This document shows, piece by piece, positions 21,455 through 32,600 of a stretch of DNA of 61,762 bases (within the stretch, counting starts at the first letter, position 1; each line of letters begins with the position of its first letter). The position numbers were made by a program, and so were the translations under genes. This stretch comes from Cyanodermella asteris (Eukaryota > Ascomycota > Lecanoromycetes > Ostropales > Stictidaceae). The notes beneath the pieces are model-generated. The model was not told where the DNA came from and did no database searches. It was given only the letters and a program-made list of their open reading frames with translations. The stretch covers positions 1,169,227 through 1,230,988 of the forward strand of contig UYJD01000011.1 in NCBI GenBank assembly GCA_900618795.1, in the 5' to 3' direction.

Positions 21455-22879
21455 ATGCATTTCAGCAATGCGGTCGCCTCTTTGGCGATCGCAAGCACAG
21501 TTTTGGCCACTCCAATCGATCTCCAACGTCGAGCGGATGAGTGCACAGCCTTCCACCAAGTAATACAAACCGTTTGGGTCAAGAACTCTCCTACCCCAGC
21601 CGATAGCGACAATGCAGCGCCAGCCATCCAGTCGGCCGCAGCTCCTGTCGTGCAGAACACTCAGAGTTCCACCCGCAATCCCAGTATCCCACCAACACTG
21701 TTGAATACAGGCACAGCCGCTGCGAACGCCCAGACGGTCCTGTCTACTAGTACTATCACCAGCGTCATTGTCGGCAGCACTACGGTTTCAGGAAAGCCAA
21801 CGCAATTCACCTCGACCGCACTTACAACTAAGGTCGTCACGGTCACCATCACCCCAACTGTGCCTGTTGTCATGTCTAAAGGTTCAAACATCCAATCTGG
21901 TGCTGTCACTCAAGATCCCGTTACGGTTGGAGCTGCATCAAGCTCAGCGAAGCCGACAACGGTCATAACGCCGGTAGCTACTGCTCTTGCTGGTGGCACG
22001 ACCATCACCTATCTCTCCACACTCACCACGAATGTCAATGTCGCAGCGACCACGCAGAAAGCCCAGGTAGCTACTTTGCTCACTTCTGCCGGATCATCCC
22101 AGATCACTCCTTACGGTATCGGTAACAGGATCACGAGCGCGAGCTCCAGTCGATCAAGCTCGTCCCCCACTGATTTGGCACCAACAACGTCGGCTGCCCC
22201 CGACTTTACATCCACCCACGTGACAGTGACAGGAGCAACCAGCACCTTGGCTGTCGCTACGACCAAGCCTACAACGCCGCTCCAGACTGCTGACCAAACC
22301 AGGACACTAGCATCTCAAGTCGCCTCCTCGATTGCGGCTACCGCTACCGCCTCAGCATTCCCTCACGCCAACGCAGACGATCCCTTCTACCAGAATAATT
22401 TCACGACAGCCCACAACATTTACCGTGCCAGGCATCAAGCCGGTCCTCTTACATGGGATTCGGACCTTGCCAATAGCGCGTTGATCCAAGGCGAGGGCTG
22501 CATTTGGGGCCACAATACCTCCATTAACGGCGGTGGTTACGGCCAGAACATCTACGCCATAACCAGCATCGGAGGTGGACCTTTGATAAACCCGCAGCTT
22601 GTGGTTGACGCCTGGTACAACGAGGTTGCGAACTACAATTCGTACGGTACGCCCAACCCGACGAATACCACCGGGGTCACCGGCCATTTCACTCAGGTGG
22701 TCTGGAAGGCCACCACTCGTCTGGGTTGTGCCACTGTACGATGCCCAGGATTGCTGGGCGCATTCCCAAACAGCCAGAGCGACTACGTCGTTTGCAATTA
22801 CAAGGCTCCGGGCAATTTCGGCGGGCAATACGGAATCAACGTCCTGCCGCCGCCGGCAACCGGCACTTCCACGGGGTAA
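21455..22879 (+). CDS. secreted CAP/SCP (PR-1-like) protein
   Basis: An intronless 474-residue protein. The N-terminus is a signal peptide (about residues 1-19, ending near VLATP) followed by LQRR, a Kex2-type processing site. Residues about 50-300 form a long Ser/Thr/Ala/Val-rich linker of the kind that is heavily O-glycosylated in cell-wall proteins. The C-terminal ~160 residues form the CAP domain: NNFTTAHNIYRARHQAGPL, GHFTQVVWKAT and YVVCNYKAPGN, including the family histidines and cysteines. CAP proteins bind sterols or fatty acids, and fungal members act at the cell surface and in host interaction. There is no GPI signal. The first in-frame ATG is used. It is the first gene of a run that continues with a UstYa protein and a lectin-like protein. 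Confidence 0.9.
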   Translation: MHFSNAVASLAIASTVLATPIDLQRRADECTAFHQVIQTVWVKNSPTPADSDNAAPAIQSAAAPVVQNTQSSTRNPSIPPTLLNTGTAAANAQTVLSTSTITSVIVGSTTVSGKPTQFTSTALTTKVVTVTITPTVPVVMSKGSNIQSGAVTQDPVTVGAASSSAKPTTVITPVATALAGGTTITYLSTLTTNVNVAATTQKAQVATLLTSAGSSQITPYGIGNRITSASSSRSSSSPTDLAPTTSAAPDFTSTHVTVTGATSTLAVATTKPTTPLQTADQTRTLASQVASSIAATATASAFPHANADDPFYQNNFTTAHNIYRARHQAGPLTWDSDLANSALIQGEGCIWGHNTSINGGGYGQNIYAITSIGGGPLINPQLVVDAWYNEVANYNSYGTPNPTNTTGVTGHFTQVVWKATTRLGCATVRCPGLLGAFPNSQSDYVVCNYKAPGNFGGQYGINVLPPPATGTSTG

Positions 22880-23915
22880 TGATCTTCGGTGGCATGATAC
22901 TCTGTCAGGGTGGGTAATTTGCAGGGAAGGTACCTTGAAATCGCGGCGCTGAGGCTGGGTACGGCGTTCAGGGATTTGTTTGATTCACTATGACACTCGT
23001 TTTGTCGCAGAGGAGAGTCCGGATTTGCATGTACATAATTTGGCATCATTTAAAGTTGCACAATCTGTTCGTTGCGTTCTGATCGATCAGTATGCAAGCA
23101 CGGACTCAGACCAGCGTGTCGTAGTTTGGAACTTGAGAAGCTTTGCATTTGTCATGACCTTCTCCGCCTTCCCAATCTCCGGCGTGGCGTTGAAATGCTC
23201 TACGAAGTAGACCGCACTTGCCGCGGGAATGAATTGAAGCAAGTTTCTCTGGCAAGGGAACGAGGAGTCGGCAAGCATCACCACATGCTCCGTGTGTTGT
23301 CGGCAAAGAAGAGCATACTCCATCGAAAAGTCGATGTTGTGAGCGGAAACTCAAGTGATGCAGCTTCTGGAAGGCCGACATTAGCTTCCTGACTCGGACG
23401 TAACTCGAACAAAGATCCAAAGCGAAGCGAAGTCGATCAGTTTAGTGACTGCGACCACATGAGCCGTGTGCCACTCGGAGAGGTCCTCTCCACCCCACAG
23501 GTAAGCTTATCATGCAGCCTCCGTTAGCCATCTGCGAGATTTCGATGATGATCAGAGGTAACTTGGTTTGAGATTGATCGATCGGCACCGCAGGAGGTCC
23601 TCATCTGGCAACGTGCTGGCGGCACGGGCTTCGAAGGAATCAGGGGCCAGTAATGCTCGGGAACAAGCTATCCATCAAGATGTTATTATGTTGATCGCGA
23701 GACTCATGACGAGGAAAAAGACAAGATACGAGTCATAAGGTCCCGGAGACAGAAAGCAGCTGAACAGAAATAACTCATAGATTTTGCCTCTTTCTTAAGC
23801 ACTCACGGCATTGTCTTCCTTTTCGCCATCCTTTTGTTTTCTCACTTACTCTCGAACCTGAACATATCGTGCTCAGTTGCGGCAAACAGTCACGCTACCC
23901 TAAACCGCCCTTACC
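22880..23915. other. intergenic region
   Basis: No supported gene. The final ~150 bp before the UstYa gene are pyrimidine-rich (TTTCTTAAGC, CTTCCTTTTC), as in fungal promoters and leaders. Confidence 0.45.
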
Positions 23916-24890
23916 ATGTCTGCAAAGTATGCAGGACTCAGCCAGGATTCTGGCATCGACGAAGCCGACTCTTTCCTGGGTGAGGACGAAAAAGTCCAGC
24001 CTCCAGCTCCTCGACAAAGCACACGGCTGTTATTCGTGCTTAATACGGTCCTCTTCTGCTTGTCGGCTGGTCTTTTATTCCAAGCATGGAGCATGGGACA
24101 ATCGGACGAACACTGCATGGCGGCGACCTCAATGTGGTCTCCTGCATTGTCGACCTTAAAGGGCAAGTACAAGGAGGTTCGGTTCATGGGTACTCTCGAT
24201 GGGTACTCGCCGTTCAAAGGACCACCGAATGAAGATGTTGAAGCGGCTTGGGACGAAGTCGTCGAGCGTATGTCTAATACAGCTGAGTGAGATACAACGA
24301 CTGACGTTTGTATAGTGCCAGCTGTCAGGATTGACAGAGAGACCTTGGAGAGGATTAAAGCTCCAAACATCGACAGCGCCATCGAGCTTCCAGAGGAAGT
24401 TGGTGGAGGATACCTTGCTGCTACCGAGGGACAGCACCAGCTCCACTGCCTATACATGCTATGGCAACACAGCCACATTGAATACTATGGCAGCAGGGTA
24501 TCCACTTGGAGCGACAGTCCAACACGCATCAGACAGCATCTTGGTAAGCACCGTAACCGTCCAGATGTGAATCGCATAACTGACCGGGTTTTGCAGGCCA
24601 CTGCGCAGACTTGCTGAGACAGAAACTCATGTGCGAGGCCGACGCCGGCTTGGTAACCTACAACTGGATCGCAAACTATTCTAAGCCATTTCCCAATTTC
24701 AATGTGTGAGTTCAGGCGTTCCAGATCGCTCGTTGTTAAGTGGTCGATCACTAACCAGCACATCAGGATGCACAAATGCCGCAACTGGGAAGACCTAACT
24801 CGGTGGAACTGGGACAATGCCGCACAGCTGCCCAAGTCGGGCAGATACGTGCCAGATGCAGATGCTGTCATCTTGGATAATGAGCCTTGA
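23916..24890 (+). CDS. UstYa/DUF3328-family membrane oxidase-like protein
   Basis: Four exons, 23916..24267, 24316..24543, 24597..24705 and 24767..24890, give 270 residues. The introns are 48, 53 and 61 nt with GTATGT, GTAAGC and GTGAGT donors. An N-terminal cytosolic segment is followed by one membrane span (about residues 37-57). The lumenal part contains both family signatures, HQLHC at 158-162 and HLGHC at 192-196; the latter is created by the splice between exons 2 and 3. UstYa proteins carry out oxidative cyclisation, chlorination or related chemistry on ribosomally made cyclic peptides and other metabolites, probably at a copper centre formed by these motifs. No peptide precursor with Kex2-spaced repeats was found nearby, so the substrate is unknown. 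The protein looks intact. Confidence 0.9.
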
Positions 24891-26237
24891 AAGGCCTCGG
24901 TCGGGAAGTTGGTCGGCTGCATCCAGACCATGTGTGCAACCCTTCCGAAGCCATTTTGTCTCGATCCGAGTATGTAATCATATCGGATAATATTGAGGCT
25001 CAGAACCGGGTTTCGCGGAGGCGGCCGATAAGGCATGCCGTCCTGCCCTTGGTAAGGTGGTTTCAAAGCCTTGTCATACTATCCCAGCTGACGTGACTGT
25101 TGGAAATGACATGAGATTCTCTGCGTGCTGAACAAGGACATGCAGACGATGTCTCCGTCGGAGCCCGCCAGCGCTTCGGCAGTAAGCACAGAATGGCTTG
25201 AACGTGGCTAGCTGGAAGATAGCTGGCTCCGCGGCTTGATCGTGACTTGGTGCAGACGAAGCCATGGTTAGATACTTTGCGAAGCGCTAATTGTAGAAAG
25301 AGTAGAACGGCCGCCTTCTTTGCTTAGAGCCTTTGCAGCCACGAGAGTCTCTATGGGGCTGTACATGCCCCTTTCGTCAAGCCGCCGTAGTAGCTCGGAG
25401 CCGAAATGAAGGACCTAAAACCGTGAGATGCGCCACAAGGTCAGCGTGTTTCTTCAGCGGATGAAGATTCAGGATTGACCCCAGATATTGCTGACATAAT
25501 CACGCCAACAAAGTCGAAGCCCGCTGCTGGGATCGATGGCAGTCTTCTACACAACGCGGCAAGAAATCGCCTGAAACATCCCCTGTGCCTTCTCATGCTC
25601 AACTGGTAGAGCTATCAACGCTGTTGTCCAGGACCGAGCTGTCATGCTGACAATCTTGAGCACGCAGCGACTGTAGCCGTCCAAAACTCTGCTCCGCCGG
25701 CCACGAGCGGTCCACGATGACGCGCCACGCTCAAGCCACATGAAGCCCGAGGCTGCAGCAGAGACCGCTCTGGAATAAATGGCAATGTGAGGGAAGAGCT
25801 GAGCCGGTCTCAGATGAGAACAGTTGGGACGGCATCATGGGATACGAGTTGCAGTGGCACTGCAAGAGAGAACTAGGTTGGCCTCACATGATAGAACACG
25901 GGATGGCGCTAAAGGAGAAGAGCTGGGACAGATTTGCGGAACGAGATCTGACATGGCGTCGCAGGAGAAGCGCTGAGGCACTTGGCTAGCTTTCGGCGGT
26001 GACATCCCTGGTGAAAACCATGCAAACGAAGTAGACACTCGCACATACCATCGAATGCAGGGGTGATGGGCAAAGAGGATCTAGTCGCTCTTCCATACTA
26101 TACTGAGGGATCGATTGTTACCCTGAAAATGTATATATTCACAAGTCTTGCCCTCCTTCCAGGTCTCAGTCCCAGAGTACGATCAATTCCATCCCCCTCC
26201 AATCCATAACTTTCATCACAGCAGAGTCCCTTGCATT
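24891..26237. other. intergenic region between UstYa and lectin-like genes
   Basis: No supported gene. An open stretch of ~80 codons on the plus strand (about 25744-25990) has a Trp- and charge-rich translation but no start, domain or splice partner. The promoter of the lectin-like gene includes TATATATTC at 26132-26140, about 100 bp before its ATG. Confidence 0.45.
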
Positions 26238-27161
26238 ATGAGCAAAACAACAGCTATCACGAATGGCAGCGCAAACGGCCAGGTCGGGCCGGTCACAAAG
26301 CAGGTGGCTTATATCTTCTACAAAGGCCCGAACGATAGCGGTACTTACTACTTCCTTTTCGACGGCAGCAATTTTGGGCCGGTGCAGATGATTCCTAATA
26401 CTGGGACATCGACCAGTCCGTGGGCTACATCGTATAAGGGCAGAATCTATATCTTCCATCAAAGTTCCGGAACCGATGGCGCGCTCTGGTACAATGTCTT
26501 CAACGGTGTAACTTGGGCAGGTGACAGCAAAGTTCCCAACATGGGCCTGACGGCGTGGCCGTCTGCTGTGAACTACAATGACGAGATCTACTGCTTCCAT
26601 CAATCCTCTGCAAACGGTGGCGTACTCTGGTACAACGTGTTTGACGGTGTTGGCTGGGCGGGCGACCACCAACTTGGTTTGACTGGCATAACATCAGGAC
26701 CAGCCGCAGTCACCTTTAACAACACAATTTACTGCTTTCATCAGGGTGCTGACTCAGTTGGCGAGCTCTGGTATAGCACTCTTGACGCATCAGGCTGGCA
26801 CGGCGACAAGCCAGTTCCCGGCTCCAATCCGGCGACAGGACCGACGGCAGTGGTCTACAATGGAAAGATATACGTCCTTTATCAAAGCGGTACAAACAAA
26901 GGTCACCTGGCCTACAACGTATTTGATGGAAACAACTGGGCAGGCGAGCAACTGGTTTCGACGATGATGCTTTGGTCGGAGCCGTCGGCGATAGTCTTGA
27001 ACAACAAGATATACTGCTTCCACCCGGGCGCCCCCGGTGGTAGCGAGCAACAGCTCTGGTATAACGTGTTCGATGGCAACGTCTGGGAAGGCGACAAGCG
27101 GGTTCCTGGCATCGCTATATCTGCCTCCCCGGCGGCACTTTTGTCTTACATAACCATCTGA
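26238..27161 (+). CDS. six-bladed beta-propeller, lectin-like repeat protein
   Basis: An intronless 307-residue protein read from ATG 26238; an ATG at 26148 is in frame, but the extra segment is Pro/His-rich and lies close to the TATATA element at 26132. It consists of five or six repeats of about 46-50 residues. Each repeat has an IYCFHQ-like strand, a small loop with Gly/Asn/Asp, LWYNVFDG, then W-x-GD-x-x-VP. The first copy is degenerate (AYIFYKG...YYFLFDG), and the last partial copy (SPAALLSYI) would close the ring with the first blade. The pattern resembles six-bladed fucose-binding and related fungal lectins. The conserved Trp and Tyr could line sugar sites. There is no signal peptide, so it is probably cytosolic, as many defence lectins are. 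Carbohydrate binding is inferred. Confidence 0.75.
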   Translation: MSKTTAITNGSANGQVGPVTKQVAYIFYKGPNDSGTYYFLFDGSNFGPVQMIPNTGTSTSPWATSYKGRIYIFHQSSGTDGALWYNVFNGVTWAGDSKVPNMGLTAWPSAVNYNDEIYCFHQSSANGGVLWYNVFDGVGWAGDHQLGLTGITSGPAAVTFNNTIYCFHQGADSVGELWYSTLDASGWHGDKPVPGSNPATGPTAVVYNGKIYVLYQSGTNKGHLAYNVFDGNNWAGEQLVSTMMLWSEPSAIVLNNKIYCFHPGAPGGSEQQLWYNVFDGNVWEGDKRVPGIAISASPAALLSYITI

Positions 27162-27920
27162 ACGCGCACCAGGATATGAGAAGCTGAAGGGTCGAGGACA
27201 GGCATTATGGCAGGCGTGCGATTGAGCTTTGTCGACTTTTTCCATATGTAGTCGTATGTCCTTACAACTTTGTGCTTGATTAGCGCAGACGAGAACAATT
27301 TTGTCCGGTATTTTATCACAGTACAAACCGAGAAGCGAGTTCTTCTTCCAAGTGTTCATGAGCTTCAATGCAACGTGCGCCTTGCTAAGTCGGAGATTGT
27401 AAGTGATAGCGCGCTTTCAATGATGAGACGGACACAACGTGCTGGGCTAATGACATGACTTCCCCAGCCATTTCCCGTGAGCACCTCGAAACTGGGACAA
27501 GAGGTATCCGATTCCAGGGACACTGCCGAGCAGGACCATAGCGACATATGCGATGGAGCCACTGCCCTCGCTGTACCAAAGCGCTGGTGTCCACATTCGA
27601 TTGCAGGCCGTATGGGCAGTCTCCGTCTGCTTTGGAAGAAGTTCAAGCTGTGCGCAATTGTAGCAACCCGAACCCGATCGACACTTGCGTCGCTACGAGC
27701 AGCGCTATGTCCGCCGAATCATTAATCGAGCTCGCGTGTCCGTTGCAGCATAGATCGGGCTTTCAGTTTAGGCCAAGTTAAGACTACATAATCCACGACT
27801 TTGGACGCTATCGATGCACGGAAGCGCTGATGCGAGACCGGGTTAGGAAGCGTTTTCAGTATACGTTTGATAATAAGGCTATATATTTGTATGTTGAGTG
27901 GCAAAATGTCTACCTTGGTT
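27162..27920. other. intergenic region
   Basis: Short overlapping open frames around 27365-27780 on both strands have no recognisable domain. Nothing else is seen before the tRNA gene. Confidence 0.45.
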
Positions 27921-28030
27921 GTGATTATAGCTCAGAGGTAGAGCAATCGGCTGCAGTTTATGACTGTTGACCTTCGTCATGTGCGAACGGTGGTTCCGAT
28001 AGGTCCCTGGTTCAATTCCGGGTAGTCACT
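27921..28030 (+). tRNA. tRNA-Cys (anticodon GCA) with 38-nt intron
   Basis: The acceptor stem pairs GTGATTA (27921-27927) with TAGTCAC (28023-28029), with one G-U pair; discriminator T28030 is the expected U73 of tRNA-Cys. The D arm is GCTC/GAGC (27930-27933, 27941-27944). The anticodon stem is ATCGG (27946-27950) with CCGAT (27996-28000). The loop CTGCAG...T places anticodon GCA at 27953-27955. An intron of 38 nt (27957-27994) interrupts after position 37, the canonical site. The T arm is CCTGG-TTCAATT-CCGGG. The spliced length is 72 nt. The A and B boxes (TAGCTCAGAGG, GGTTCAATTCC) serve as the internal Pol III promoter. Confidence 0.95.
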
Positions 28031-28034
28031 TTTT
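28030..28034 (+). terminator. RNA polymerase III terminator of tRNA-Cys
   Basis: A run of five T starts at the discriminator base of the tRNA gene, which is the standard Pol III stop signal. Confidence 0.85.
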
Positions 28035-30007
28035 GCCAACCTTTGTTACACATTCACAAGCATGACTTCCACGAGTATTGACCTACGTTTTTGAACGCCC
28101 TGCATATCGTATTATGGATCCGACGTCTCTCAGTGTACTGCAAGCTCGCTAGACGCTACTTAGCTCCCAAAGGCGATCTTTTGACTGTGTAGGCTGGTAT
28201 GGACTTGACGTTCGAGGGAGCAACATTCTGTCTTCTCCCTCGTGTATACATCTCGCCCCCTTGCTTCCTCCTTCATTCTCCTCTTCTTCTCACTACAAAC
28301 CGGAAGAAAGGGGGCAGCCATTCATTTTGCGTCCTTGAACAATTGTTTCAGTCTGAAATTGAACTTCCGAGCCAGTGAGCAACTGCCTTGTTCTCGCCGC
28401 CTCGGAGAATTCTGATGGCGACACGTATCCACTCGAAGTAAGGACTTTGATCATGTTAATGTGGACATGCAGTTTCCGTCATGCTCTGCTACAGAAACGC
28501 TACAGCTATTTGATGCGATGAAAGTCGGCTCCAGCGCCATGTCTGGCCATGACAGCTTTGCTCCACGATCGTGTACGCCATCACACGGTGGCGAGATCAG
28601 ATCACAAGATGGGGAGGATTTGGGGGCTCCGGGTGCGGTGGAGTCCACTGAAGTTGATCGGAACCGAACCGAATTCATTCCAAGAGCAGCACATGTACAT
28701 TAGCGCCAAGGATGACGCGCTGTTGTCACAATCGCGGCTTGACAGGCTTTCCTCCTCTACCATCATGATCAAAATAACATAGGATCAATTTCGTTATCCA
28801 GGATCATCGAAAACTTGGTGCTGCTAATGCGCTCGTCATTCAGCGCTGCTGATGTTCGCGCGAAAACGGGAAGGCTCGCTCGTCAGGCAAATGGACATCC
28901 CTGTCGTAAGCCACCCCTGAGCTTCACCGCCTTTGTGTCTCTTCGTCACTGAGCGCGGAAAGCATGCCACCCTCCGTTTGTTTGTTTGTTTGTTTTTTTG
29001 TTTTTCTTCGATCTGCATCCTTTGAAACCTTCCGCTGGGCAGCTGAAAGTGAAAAGATTATGAATGTCTCAGTTGTACGGTGAAAAGAGGTGCGAAGGTG
29101 GTGCTCACAGAAAATCGCAGGCGCGTGACTACAAGCCGAATTGTAATGACCAATGGCGCAAGAGCTACCTCGAAGCAGTTGCCGCCATTGTGCACAACTG
29201 CTCCAAGACATCGAAGATAGTATGCAAATTTGCGAGTGCACATTCAAGATGAAATAGCTCTGGATGCAAGTCACTGGTTGACGCGAGTTGGCAAGGGAAA
29301 AGAAAGGGGAAAAAACAGAACAAATTCAAAAGAGGTAATGCGATGATTGGGTGTCTTTTTGAGGATTATATGCTTCTTCCGTCTGGCACAATTGAACTAG
29401 ATTTACGGAGAGATACGAGCACCACACAAAATGGCTGAAAGCACCAGCTATGCGTATACAAGAGCAGTATCACATTTATCATTGAATCGTCATATCAGTG
29501 AGCGTCCTCGTGAAAAGACATGGTTCTTCTCTTGCCAAACGAAGATCGGGAGCATCAAGGTCGTTGTCGTGAGGGAACAAAAAATGCCTGGCCCATCAAA
29601 AATTCATCAAGTGGTCTGTCCCTGTCGCTGAATGCGTGGCGTAAGCGGTCGTGAGTGAGCAAGGGCACCAAAGGTCGCTTCATTATCATCGGAGACGTGA
29701 GTGTCAATGCAGTCTAGATTGATTTTGAAGATCGTTCTGAGTCGTCATGGTCGTTAAATGTTGTAAGTCGTAGGTCATTAAAGTCGTTAGCGTAGTGAAA
29801 GTGGGTTTTCGTCATTCCTGAATCTTGAGTCGCGATAATGTTGTCGTGTCGGTGGGCAAGAATGCCAGGGATATCGAGATTGGGTCGAGTGCAGCAAGCC
29901 ATTTCCCGATCTTGGCAAGGTCTGTAAGTTGTCCATGTACAGCCCTGATTACTCATCAGACCTCCAGCACCTCCAATTGGTGTCCGGCTGGCTGAGATTG
30001 CGTTTCC
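28035..30007. other. gene-free stretch of 2 kb
   Basis: Contains a pyrimidine-rich, promoter-like block at about 28250-28320 that is not followed by a convincing coding frame, and a GTTT microsatellite. The right end is the 3' flank of the DRBM gene. Confidence 0.45.
28976..29007. repeat. (GTTT)n microsatellite
   Basis: Five GTTT units run into a T-rich tail. It is seen directly; no function is implied. Confidence 0.9.
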
Positions 30008-30690
30008 TCAACGGCGGCGGCCGGTGCTGGAGCCGTAAACACTGGACCGAGCATGCCTAGCTCTGACCGGCTCATCATTAATTCCATAGCCGAAATCGGC
30101 CCTGTCGGGACTGGAACCACCACTGCGGCTACCACTGCTGCTGGCGCTGCCGTAGCTGCCATCATCGCTCACGATGCTTCTCCTTTCCGTGCCAATAGCT
30201 ACAGGCATTCCTTGGCGACGATTACCTGGCTTGGTGCCCGGAAGCATGCCGTCGTTCATGGAGAAGTTGCGGCAGATCAGGTACGCACGCTGCGCCGCGT
30301 TCTCGTAGGCTAATTGCTGGCTCTCAAAGCCGACATCGGTAATGTACTCGCGATTGTTGACTCGAACCGTACACTTGTAGCCATGGGCAGTGAGTTGAGG
30401 GGTGTAGTTGGGCTCCGGCCATTGGCGGCGCTGGCAAAGGCCTGGACCAGGTTGTCAGCAAATTGTCAATGCCGCCTTGCACTGATGATGATGCGTCGCG
30501 ATGAAAAGTTAAGCTGATGTCATGAGCTGTTGAGCGAAATCATGCAGGTACCGACACAGCGGTACATGTGCCAGCATCTGACGGGCCAGCACGCACGCCA
30601 ACGTCTCAGGAACAAAAGTTGCCGGATGCGGGCAGAGCGATTCCGAAAGCTAGATGGGCACTAACCAGAGAGATACTGCATATAAAACAT
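30008..30690 (-). CDS. small dsRNA-binding-fold (DRBM-like) protein with micro-exon
   Basis: Exon 1 is 30690..30666 (eight codons plus one base, MFYMQYLSG) and exon 2 is 30441..30008. They join in phase 1 across a 224-nt intron (donor GTTAGT, branch TGCTGAC, acceptor GGTCCAG) to give 152 residues. Residues about 18-66 fit the double-stranded-RNA-binding motif: a helix, then YKCTVRVNNREYITD strands, then a C-terminal helix with AYENAAQRAYLICRNF. The rest is Ser/Gly/Arg-rich and probably disordered. Such single-DRBM proteins can bind structured RNA or serve only as a protein-binding fold; which applies here is unknown. The eight-codon exon was chosen because it is the only nearby ATG segment that ends in a good donor with the needed phase. 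A TATATA element lies ~410 bp upstream at 31102-31108. Confidence 0.68.
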
Positions 30691-31387
30691 GGCCGGATCA
30701 CAAGCACAGCAGTAGTTGGAAAGATGGTGGAAGGGCGGCGTGTCGGAGGCGAGCTGCGGAAGGATAGATGCAAGCCGTCGGACGGTGGTGAGAAGGGACG
30801 CACACGTTGCTGCCCAACTGCTCCGCGTGTGGCAGCACTACAGCGAGTAACGGGATGATGGGGGTGGTCGTAAGTGGTGTCTAAGAGAATGGTGGAGGAG
30901 AGAATATCTGCAAGCAAACAAGAAGGCGCCGAACGAGAAAGAAGGGCACAGCAAGCGAAGAGAGCAACGCAGGATAGTTGTGGAGGAGGCTGCACAGAGA
31001 TCCCGATTCTTCTGCAGGGGTAGAAGGATGGGCGGCGGCCGCAGTCGACAACAAGGAAGATATAACAGGGCAAGCACAGAGGGCAGAGCCAGAGAGCCCC
31101 GGTATATAATTTCTCGCGGCGCCAGATTGAGAGCGTGCAATCTTGCCAGGTCGGCAGCATGGCCAGGGCTGGCAAGAGGGAGCACGACAGCCAATGAACG
31201 AGCGGCCGAGCAAAGAACAGCCGACGGCGTATAAGAAAAATGGCAGCAGTTTTGCTCAGAAATGGCAGTGTGAGTTGCAGTCGCCCCAATCAGAGGAACA
31301 GCAATGGAATGAAACCGGCGGCGGGCCAGCAGCGCACAGAGCAGGCTGGCGAGTAGCGGTTCTGGTGGACGGCCAGCGCTGCAACGC

Positions 31388-31411
31388 AACAGTAACAGTA
31401 ACAGTAACAGC
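31388..31411. repeat. AACAGT hexamer tandem repeat
   Basis: Nearly four tandem copies of the six-base unit in the DRBM upstream region. Confidence 0.9.
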
Positions 31412-32316
31412 CGGTGTACTGGTTTGTATGGGAAAGCGGAGCAGCAGCGCGGTGCTGGGAGCTGCTGTGAGCAGAGGTGTGCAGTATGCCAGAGAATGCG
31501 GGTATGGAAAACTCGGGGACCCTGGCTTGCGGCTCAATGACTTCAAATCGCGCCGATGCGCTGGCGCTCTATGCTGGTTTTGAAAGGCCCCAGGCGTGGG
31601 CTCCGGATCCAGACCCAGGAAAAAGGCATTGCGCCGCGGCATCATTGGACGAAAGACGAGGATCAGGAGCAGGCGTTGTTGGTCGTTGATGTCTCTGCTG
31701 GCCTGCAGATTTCTTCGCTGGCGAGCATGCGCGGATCGAAGGAAGCGTAAGGCAATGAAGGGACTCTGGGGATTTACCCGGGAGCGGACGGCGAGTCAGG
31801 GATGTTAGCAGCGACGATGATGCATATGATATGATGGGAGTGCGACAATGGAAAGGGATGACTCGACTCGAACCGAGTCTCCTGGCAGCTTGCTGAGGAG
31901 CTGTGGCCGTAACTGCATAGCGGGCACCAACTCGGCGGCGGACCGTTGTGGCGACATGCACCACGACGCGGAATGCTCACTGAGTTGGCTAGGGCGCCGT
32001 GAGTAATGCTGTCAAGTCCATCAACAAGCCAGCGTGCTGAGAGCGGTGCGATTGGCGAGGAGGCTGGGAGGCCTGCTAACGCTGCACTGCTGTCCAACCT
32101 TGCCGGCTAGGCCGAGAGGAGGACACCAGGCGCTGGCGTGTTCGGCAGGTGGAATATGGATGTGGAAATGGACAGGCATCTGCTGGGGTACCGCTGGTGC
32201 ACAGCAAAGGCGGCTGGCAGGCGGTTTGGGACAAGGCACGCGAATAATGCGCTGGCAAGTGCAGACAGAGTTGGATCAAGATCGGAGCGATAGCGACGAG
32301 ACTCGAGAGTTGGAGG

Positions 32317-32343
32317 AGAGAGCGCGAGAGCGCGAGAGCGAGT
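32317..32343. repeat. GAGAGCGC short tandem repeat
   Basis: About three imperfect tandem copies of a purine/CG octamer, seen directly. Confidence 0.7.
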
Positions 32344-32600
32344 CACGACGCAGTGTGTGCTGACATAAGCAGATCAGGGCTCGTGGCCTTGGCGTGCTCG
32401 GGCCATGCTGACTGGAACTGAGAGTGAGAGAGAGAGTGACATTCGAATTCTCCCTGCCCACACTCCTCACTCCTCGTAGATGCTGACAGTCACGAGGCTG
32501 CTCTCACGCCTCCACACGTCTGTCAGTCGTCGACCTGCGTGTCTCACCATCGTTCCCTTGCGGCGCCGCCATGCACAACTCTCTTTGACGCTCTGCACGC

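Noticed and set aside
24485-25066. 193-codon frame on the minus strand over the UstYa gene
   Set aside because: Antisense shadow of exons with conserved HxxHC motifs; no domain or start support.
25744-25990. Open stretch of ~80 codons considered as a peptide precursor for the UstYa enzyme
   Set aside because: No ATG at its beginning, no signal peptide and no repeated Kex2-flanked cores.
30606-31289. 227-codon open frame on the minus strand
   Set aside because: Leu/Ser/Cys/Arg-rich translation without a domain; it covers the likely promoter, leader and first exon of the DRBM gene in another frame, so it is probably chance in GC-rich DNA.
31851-31960. B-box-like GGTTCGAGTC on the minus strand, possible tRNA
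   Set aside because: No A box, no matching acceptor stem and no anticodon arm at the required spacing.
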